From: Rickettsia typhi
GTDB taxonomy: Bacteria; Pseudomonadota; Alphaproteobacteria; Rickettsiales; UBA1997
NCBI GenBank assembly: GCA_945888585.1
Contig: CAMDAI010000021.1
Location: 1-12,657 of the forward strand
Reading direction: 5' to 3'
DNA: 12,657 bases
The notes beneath the pieces were generated by a model. The model ran no database searches. It saw only the letters and a list, made by a program, of their open reading frames with translations, and had not been told where the DNA came from. The position numbers were made by a program, and so were the translations under genes. Below are positions 8,501 to 12,657 of the stretch, piece after piece (the first letter of the stretch is position 1; each line of letters opens with the position of its first letter).

Positions 8501-11500
8501 TACAACTCCATTAACCATATTTGAAATATTTGATCCTTTATTCTTAACTCTAACCGTAACCTGATAACTACCAGAATTATTAGAATAAAGATTTCCACAA
8601 AAATATTGCTTCTTACAACCATCTTCTCCGGGAGATTCATTTGCGCCACAATATAGACCGGTTCCGGTTTTTCCATCATAAAACTTATTATCCATCTTAA
8701 TTCCGTTACAGCTATCACCGCCAGAACAATCAGATGGAGAAGCTATAGAACAAGTTGGAATATCGGCATCTTTAATTTTAAAAGTGAGCCTTACTTTAGC
8801 TATCTTATCATTTCTGGTCTTCTTATCAGCATCACTAAGTTTTTTCATATCTTCATCACTAAGCGATTTGGGATAAGAATGACGATAAAAGTTTGATCCT
8901 ATACCAACATGATTATCACCAAATGGCTCGGGGGTAAGAACGCCTGAATTGTTAATTCTTACCAAACTGCCATAATCATCAAATTTATAATAAGTTTTAT
9001 TTTGAGCGCTAATACCATCAAATTTTAGCCTTACAACTTCAGGTTCACTAGCAATTTGTAATGGAATACCTGAAGTTAAGTCTGGAGAACAAGCAACTCC
9101 AGAATCATCTTCAAGACATAAAATTGCCTCAAGCATTTCACCATTAACAAATTCTTGCTTACCAGAAAGGTTTATCTTATAACCATTTTTTCCCTTAGTA
9201 CCATCAACACCATTACCTGAATAAGCCTGACTAGAATCACCGTCTTCTATATCTTTAAACTTATTTCCATCCAAAATTAAAAATTTAACTCTACCACTTT
9301 TAGAAAAAGTTACAGGATCTCTAAGTTGATATATATTATTTTTCTGATATGTCGCATCTTCCTTGGTTTTGGTATCTATAAAATTTTCAAAATTACCATA
9401 AGTTCCGTTAAACTTTCCTAATTTAACCGCTCCCTTGGCAATTTCTGGTTTTTTTAACTGATCATCTGAAAAACCAGTTTTAATATCAATATTAACAACA
9501 CTCCCCTTATAATCTTCCAAATCATAACACATCGGTAGATTGATCTCTTTAGTAACTGTTTCAGCACCATTTCTTTCTTTAAGAGCTTTGCAAGTATCGC
9601 AAGTATTTTGAGTTACAGCAGCGTTAGTACCATTTTTGGCAACGGCACATGAGCTTTCCCAAGTTGTCTGACAAGAATCTACCGGACAATAATTAACAGA
9701 ATCAGTAGCATCATAACATTCCGGCGCAAATTTTTTACATTTTGTTGCAGTTCCGTCTGCACTATTTACTTCAGGAAGGCATTTTGAATTAGCAATCTTA
9801 TCTAAATTCTTACCACGGCATAAAAAAGCTGGTCTTTCGTCAATTTTCATTACCATCCCTATACCACACTGTCTAAGAGAACCATTATATGTAGTAAAAC
9901 CTTCATTCCAACTGGAAGAGGAAAATCTTATCCTTTGACCTTTCCTTACAAAAACTGGTTTAGACCAAGTTTTTGGACTTAAATAAGAACTGGTAGTAGT
10001 TGATTGAGGAGATGGAGAATTTGGTACTGACAAATTATTTAAAGGATCGTCAGAATTTGAATTATATTCATAAAAATCAGCAGCATAAGTTTCAGAAGCG
10101 CCAGAAACTGCAAAAGGATTGCGACTACCATCTGGATTAATTACTCTACCAATAATTGAGCAAGTTGACATAACGCCACCCAGCGTAGTAAATTTAGCCA
10201 AACCAGAAGTTGCAATAGTAATTTCTTGAACCTTATCGATCCTAACAATCGTATATTTTCCACAATCCTTTGGAACAGCAGTCAATTTATCACCCGTTTC
10301 CAAAACAATAGGGTTAGACCAACCATTTGCTATAATCCAAGATCGATCATCAGTACCAACAGGATCATTAACAGTATTCTTTATTAGAGTTCCGTTAGAA
10401 TCCTTTATTGTATAAGTTATTGTACATGAAGAAGCACCAGAAGATATTCTAGCTCTTAGCTCAACTGGATATGGGTTATTATTTGTAAATTGTGTCGTTG
10501 CATCAATATAACCAACACTAGCATTAACATCCAAACTAACACAATCACTAGTACAACCCTTAAAAGGATCATCATTTGAATCAGTAATTGATTTTAAACC
10601 ATCATCTTTCCATCTTATTGCGCCACCAGATTTTCCTAAATTTTTAGACTGATTTGCCGAAGAAATTCCATAAGTCTCTACAGCTAAAGCAGAATTAATA
10701 TTTTTACCATATCCAGCTCTGCTATCATCATAAGCTAAAGACCTACAATCCGATTGCTTAAAATCTGCTTGAGAATTATCAGAATAATAACAAGTCCATA
10801 AATCAGTGTCAGCATTTAAAGGAATTCCAATAACACCTTCCTTTTCATTAGTTTGACTAGAATCAAAACCATAGCCATCTCTATTAACTACATAGATAAC
10901 AAGTCGTCTAGCTCCATTATATAGATTACCCTCAAAATTAGGATCGGAAGTACCGCCAGAAATAGATCCGCCAACATCTTCGGCAGGAAAATCATCGACT
11001 CCATCACGCCATATACCACTAAACTTAATGGCTTTAGTTGTTCCAAACTTAACATCTTGAATTACATTTTTAGATAAATCATCAGCAAATGATTGTAATC
11101 CAGATTTTTTTGATCCAACAAAAATAGGATCTGCATTTTTATCACCGGAAAGAGATACCGTTCCTGTTGCTCTAACATAAATTTCTGCACCAGGAGTTAA
11201 GGTTACACCAATATTTTTTCCTTCCTGTTTTTCAGATGTTGGTTGCCACATCGGCTCAGCTCCAGATGGTGAACTTGCAGTGGAGGTCATGCATTTTTGT
11301 CTACATTGCTCAACGCAAATATTACTAATTGGTTTACCACCATTGCTTTCATCAAACCCTAAACATCCGGTACTGCTCGTAAAAGTATTATTATCTTGAT
11401 CAGATATTGAAACGCTACCCTTAACAAGACAATCCTTGAGACCACTTCCTTGCTCAGCATCAATTAAATCTTTAGTTGGATCATAAGTACAAGTTTCATC

Positions 11501-11686
11501 GGAATAATTAGCCTTAACCGTTACAATTTCTTGTTCATATTCACCAAAATCATCCGCTTCAATACAACCATCATCCTCACAAGAGGAAAAAGAGAAAAGA
11601 AAAAACAAAATCAACAAAATTTTGCCCAAATCAAAGACTGAACATGACTTTAAACAAAATAATTGGTTTGCTTTGTTGTTATTCAA
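5582..11686 (-). CDS. virB6: Giant VirB6/TrbL-like type IV secretion system protein
   Basis: VirB6 is the polytopic inner-membrane channel component of type IV secretion. This 2,034-residue copy is far larger than the roughly 300-residue Agrobacterium protein, as is usual for Rickettsiales. Order: a lipoprotein-type signal ending FSFSSC (Cys36); an exported region to about 1160 opening with CIEADDFGEYE, with a cysteine-dense stretch (ten Cys in 623-720) and a second one at about 979-1142; the VirB6 membrane domain (about 1165-1455), including FYGVGYLMGVSEFSQSE, GNSGWYWFEKFF, SALLFASIFGWAYL and FNQTKEMFDKWLSQLISF, with six or more helices; then a charged, Lys/Glu-rich helical tail of about 580 residues ending in tandem repeats. 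The start is a TTG at 11686, as no in-frame ATG precedes the signal peptide and a TAG stop lies 24 nt upstream. No virB3, virB4 or second virB6 is adjacent. It heads the virB6-pilin-like-tatC set. Confidence 0.93.
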   Translation of the reverse strand: MNNNKANQLFCLKSCSVFDLGKILLILFFLFSFSSCEDDGCIEADDFGEYEQEIVTVKANYSDETCTYDPTKDLIDAEQGSGLKDCLVKGSVSISDQDNNTFTSSTGCLGFDESNGGKPISNICVEQCRQKCMTSTASSPSGAEPMWQPTSEKQEGKNIGVTLTPGAEIYVRATGTVSLSGDKNADPIFVGSKKSGLQSFADDLSKNVIQDVKFGTTKAIKFSGIWRDGVDDFPAEDVGGSISGGTSDPNFEGNLYNGARRLVIYVVNRDGYGFDSSQTNEKEGVIGIPLNADTDLWTCYYSDNSQADFKQSDCRSLAYDDSRAGYGKNINSALAVETYGISSANQSKNLGKSGGAIRWKDDGLKSITDSNDDPFKGCTSDCVSLDVNASVGYIDATTQFTNNNPYPVELRARISSGASSCTITYTIKDSNGTLIKNTVNDPVGTDDRSWIIANGWSNPIVLETGDKLTAVPKDCGKYTIVRIDKVQEITIATSGLAKFTTLGGVMSTCSIIGRVINPDGSRNPFAVSGASETYAADFYEYNSNSDDPLNNLSVPNSPSPQSTTTSSYLSPKTWSKPVFVRKGQRIRFSSSSWNEGFTTYNGSLRQCGIGMVMKIDERPAFLCRGKNLDKIANSKCLPEVNSADGTATKCKKFAPECYDATDSVNYCPVDSCQTTWESSCAVAKNGTNAAVTQNTCDTCKALKERNGAETVTKEINLPMCYDLEDYKGSVVNIDIKTGFSDDQLKKPEIAKGAVKLGKFNGTYGNFENFIDTKTKEDATYQKNNIYQLRDPVTFSKSGRVKFLILDGNKFKDIEDGDSSQAYSGNGVDGTKGKNGYKINLSGKQEFVNGEMLEAILCLEDDSGVACSPDLTSGIPLQIASEPEVVRLKFDGISAQNKTYYKFDDYGSLVRINNSGVLTPEPFGDNHVGIGSNFYRHSYPKSLSDEDMKKLSDADKKTRNDKIAKVRLTFKIKDADIPTCSIASPSDCSGGDSCNGIKMDNKFYDGKTGTGLYCGANESPGEDGCKKQYFCGNLYSNNSGSYQVTVRVKNKGSNISNMVNGVVSPVVEIMDGKKPNCNTSDPTSTTKSFDGVKIINASYDSSNNQNNDAVCSLSEYKTKDSSANCSGSILDSCLSACKKQYACTDQNYGQAQRVYKMLINDSRYKAILNVSLILMITFYGVGYLMGVSEFSQSEIIGRVIKIGVIYLFVGNSGWYWFEKFFVQFFKNGTDYLAFVMATSFDRSPELKQAVDNYNFYDKSVLFSSVDKVFGMFFSSAVQKKVSALLFASIFGWAYLIIIYWGFMAYVYAVANAILLYLTSQIFISILFVLGPIFLISLLFNQTKEMFDKWLSQLISFSLQQIFLLTTLSFFNMMMYEVIKLSLGFRVCWDDVWVINIITRIKLLSFWTVASMPPRLNSQTGVGNTGNATSIPSIFSIMFIWIVASLMQKFISFMTDVAASISDGISASSLSDGIKSMGNKMIQMGDKAMSGAWKKLGGEAMVQRLDKKLFDSGKLADKEREERKAQNKKNAEIKRSMAKSGDKAVKEFKEKNLDELAKLSPSQQKEKLKEIYDKASIEAGKKSGLTEDQAKALASDKGFKYEGNNVLGAAYQAAKQMALSGGTLNKSIGERKIHRTITKDNVRAAMKNLDKDGREVAKEAFKSGKLKAGRTGFMGSTIKDMGLDRAGKNIKAGLAKIGIRSGADKEAYKQARDQLADEGAIDRLNSIGLEIARPSEEKEMIKKRIQANKEAAKIGVSENSAERIAYVEQFAEQADKDEDVDKRTKSEWKQLGNQIGREVRSFTNSFNLNRNINKGKKEKKEALEQNWDDVEKMQQGELENEMNEAKTNKEQSIEKKNEWIDRAGEINASKEMTTMKGLQENHKKAIGAKTESLAKKNEWANKSEAAKAAPKIQEMNKLQEKLKKASPVDKASLEAERDLLSRDVDYKEQLEILEDADNNLNQHTHEFDDNTAKENEAKDNLDNYHDDSAYIKQLEKLGEANTNANYYKHQADVYGAKEEKIKPLIKKPPKDEEPKT
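5648..5899 (-). repeat. Two diverged copies of the same tail repeat
   Basis: After the two clear units the protein goes on with two weaker relatives. DYKEQLEILEDADNNLN aligns with AYIKQLEKLGEANTNAN, and AKENEAK and AKEEKIK occupy matching places after each. Spacing is about 40-48 residues. They look like older duplications of the same helical unit; unit borders are approximate and judged by eye. Confidence 0.5.
5900..6139 (-). repeat. Two tandem 120 bp (40-residue) repeats in the virB6 tail
   Basis: Two in-frame units abut exactly: residues 1850-1889 (6020-6139) and 1890-1929 (5900-6019). Both open with a KKNEW motif (EKKNEW, then AKKNEW) and carry a matching LQE..KKA further on. At DNA level, CCATTCATTTTTCTT recurs at 5996-6010 and 6116-6130, and TTTTCTTGCAAT at 5931-5942 and 6051-6062, each exactly 120 nt apart. 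The shared nucleotide words suggest a fairly recent duplication of a helical segment. Confidence 0.8.
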
Positions 11687-11757
11687 AATAAGAAATATTT
11701 TTGGCTAAAAAATTATTTGCTAAGACATACCTGCCTTAAAGCAAAAAGAGAATATTT

Positions 11758-12657
11758 CTACAAGTTTTTTAACTCAAGAACTTTATTAATTTTCATACTA
11801 ATTCTGTTAGTTTCATCCAATTTATTTTTATGATCAAAAAATAAATTATCTACATCATAATTTAACTTTTTGGCATAATCGCCGGAAAATAAATTATTAT
11901 GTAATCTTAAATGCTTATCAGAACAAATTTCTTTTGGATTAAAAATATAAACTAACTTACCAAGTGAACAGGCTTCTGAACACATTGATATTGAATCACC
12001 AGTTACAATCAAACAATCTGAAGCTTGAAGTATGGCAAAATAAGGATTTGGCTTACCGTGTTGCCACTGGAAAAACAAATTTTTATCATTATCAAAATTA
12101 TTTTTTAACTCTAATACAAATTCTGCATCAGTTCTTCTACTCGTTGATATTAATAAACCGACATTAGTTTTAGTAACTATATTATTAACCATCGCAATCA
12201 ACTCTTTTCCAACTTTTAGATCAAACTTTCCATGCTTAGAAGATCCGCCAATTAATAATCCAATCTTAGGAGATTTAATTTTATCTATTAATGTAGCAAA
12301 TTTTTTATATTCCTCTTCCAGCAAATCATTATCAATTCTACTCAAAGCCCCGATTGAAGTTATAATATTATCTTTTTCTTTTATTTCATCATGCTCTGGC
12401 AAAACCACCAAATCAAATTTCTCTAAATTACCACCAGAATTCATTATCTGAATTAAAAAAACATCTCCATAATATTTTTTTAAGTATAGCGCAATAGAAG
12501 CAGTTTTTCTTCCGGCAGAAATAATAATTTTAGGAGAAATAGATTGCTTTAAAAGGCCTTCTCTTGATTGTTCATCTATCTCATATAGCCCGTTTAATTT
12601 AAGAAAATTAGGTAATTTTGAAAAAATATTGTAATTAATTTTTTTAATTTCAAAAGG
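11758..12657 (-). CDS. ELM1-family (DUF1022) protein (5' end beyond window)
   Basis: The reading frame is open from the right edge to a TAG at 11758, giving 299 visible residues. An internal ATG at 12444 would yield only 228 residues and would cut off recognisable sequence, so it is not the start. Upstream of it lies IIISAGRKTASIALYL (visible residues 44-59). Then come FDLVVLPEHDE (81-91), LLIGGSSKHGKF (133-144), STSRRT (171-176), GKPNPYFAIL (201-210) and VTGDSISMCSEA (218-229). These blocks, notably the AGR[KR]TA and NPY...TxDSxxMxSEA motifs, match the ELM1 family of alphaproteobacteria and plants, which has a GT-B glycosyltransferase-like fold. Plant ELM1 recruits the dynamin DRP3A to mitochondria; the bacterial role is not known. 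It lies 71 nt upstream of virB6 on the same strand, so read-through is possible. No convincing terminator separates them. Confidence 0.87.
   Translation of the reverse strand, partial: PFEIKKINYNIFSKLPNFLKLNGLYEIDEQSREGLLKQSISPKIIISAGRKTASIALYLKKYYGDVFLIQIMNSGGNLEKFDLVVLPEHDEIKEKDNIITSIGALSRIDNDLLEEEYKKFATLIDKIKSPKIGLLIGGSSKHGKFDLKVGKELIAMVNNIVTKTNVGLLISTSRRTDAEFVLELKNNFDNDKNLFFQWQHGKPNPYFAILQASDCLIVTGDSISMCSEACSLGKLVYIFNPKEICSDKHLRLHNNLFSGDYAKKLNYDVDNLFFDHKNKLDETNRISMKINKVLELKNL

Noticed and set aside
8488..8718. Minus-strand 76-codon frame inside virB6
   Set aside because: Out-of-frame shadow; the main frame here encodes the conserved exported region leading to VVEIMDG.
11719..11742. Hairpin GCTAAG...CTTAAAGC as a terminator after the ELM1-family gene
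   Set aside because: Only six pairs with a two-base bulge and mostly A-T; the following T run is separated from it. Too weak to call.
11691..11759. Nine-base inverted repeat AGAAATATT/AATATTTCT flanking the gap before virB6
   Set aside because: All but two positions are A/T and the arms are 51 nt apart; expected by chance in this composition.
11964..12167. Plus-strand 67-codon frame
   Set aside because: Antisense to the conserved core of the ELM1-family gene.
11758..12444. Treating the ELM1-family gene as a complete 228-residue protein
   Set aside because: The frame stays open for 71 more codons to the window edge, and those codons encode family motifs (SAGRKTA).

Overview
This AT-rich window reads as chromosomal DNA of an obligate intracellular alphaproteobacterium of the order Rickettsiales. 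The strongest evidence is a very large VirB6-type secretion protein (5582-11686). Its N-terminal, cysteine-rich and membrane sections resemble the VirB6-like proteins typical of that order. Support also comes from an ELM1-family (DUF1022) gene, an alphaproteobacterial/YceF-like Maf protein, the low GC content, few Shine-Dalgarno sequences and almost no intergenic space. I cannot name the genus from sequence alone.

Layout. 1-917 (minus): folE (GTP cyclohydrolase I) followed by a YceF-type maf gene that runs off the left edge. 918-1036: the only sizeable control region, a divergent promoter region with an imperfect inverted repeat. 1037-4129 (plus): a Skp/OmpH periplasmic chaperone gene and, 27 nt on, dnaE (DNA polymerase III alpha). 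The dnaE gene stops about 300 codons short of normal length. 4122-11686 (minus): a compact set transcribed virB6-like -> pilin-like -> tatC. The last two overlap by 4 nt, and tatC converges on dnaE with an 8 nt overlap. 11758-12657 (minus): most of an ELM1-family gene whose 5' end lies beyond the right edge.

How the genes fit together. The virB6-like, pilin-like and tatC genes all encode envelope proteins: a type IV secretion channel component with a huge exported region, a small membrane-anchored pseudopilin-like protein, and the Tat translocase core. Their tight spacing suggests co-transcription, but a shared pathway is only inferred. No other vir gene is visible, so this VirB6 looks like an orphan copy. 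The most notable points are the C-terminally truncated dnaE, the pseudopilin that has lost both signature residues of the prepilin cleavage site, the tandem 40-residue repeats in the cytosolic tail of VirB6, and the symmetrical folE/skp promoter region. There are no RNA genes, insertion sequences, CRISPR arrays or phage genes that I can support, and no gene-free stretch longer than 120 nt.
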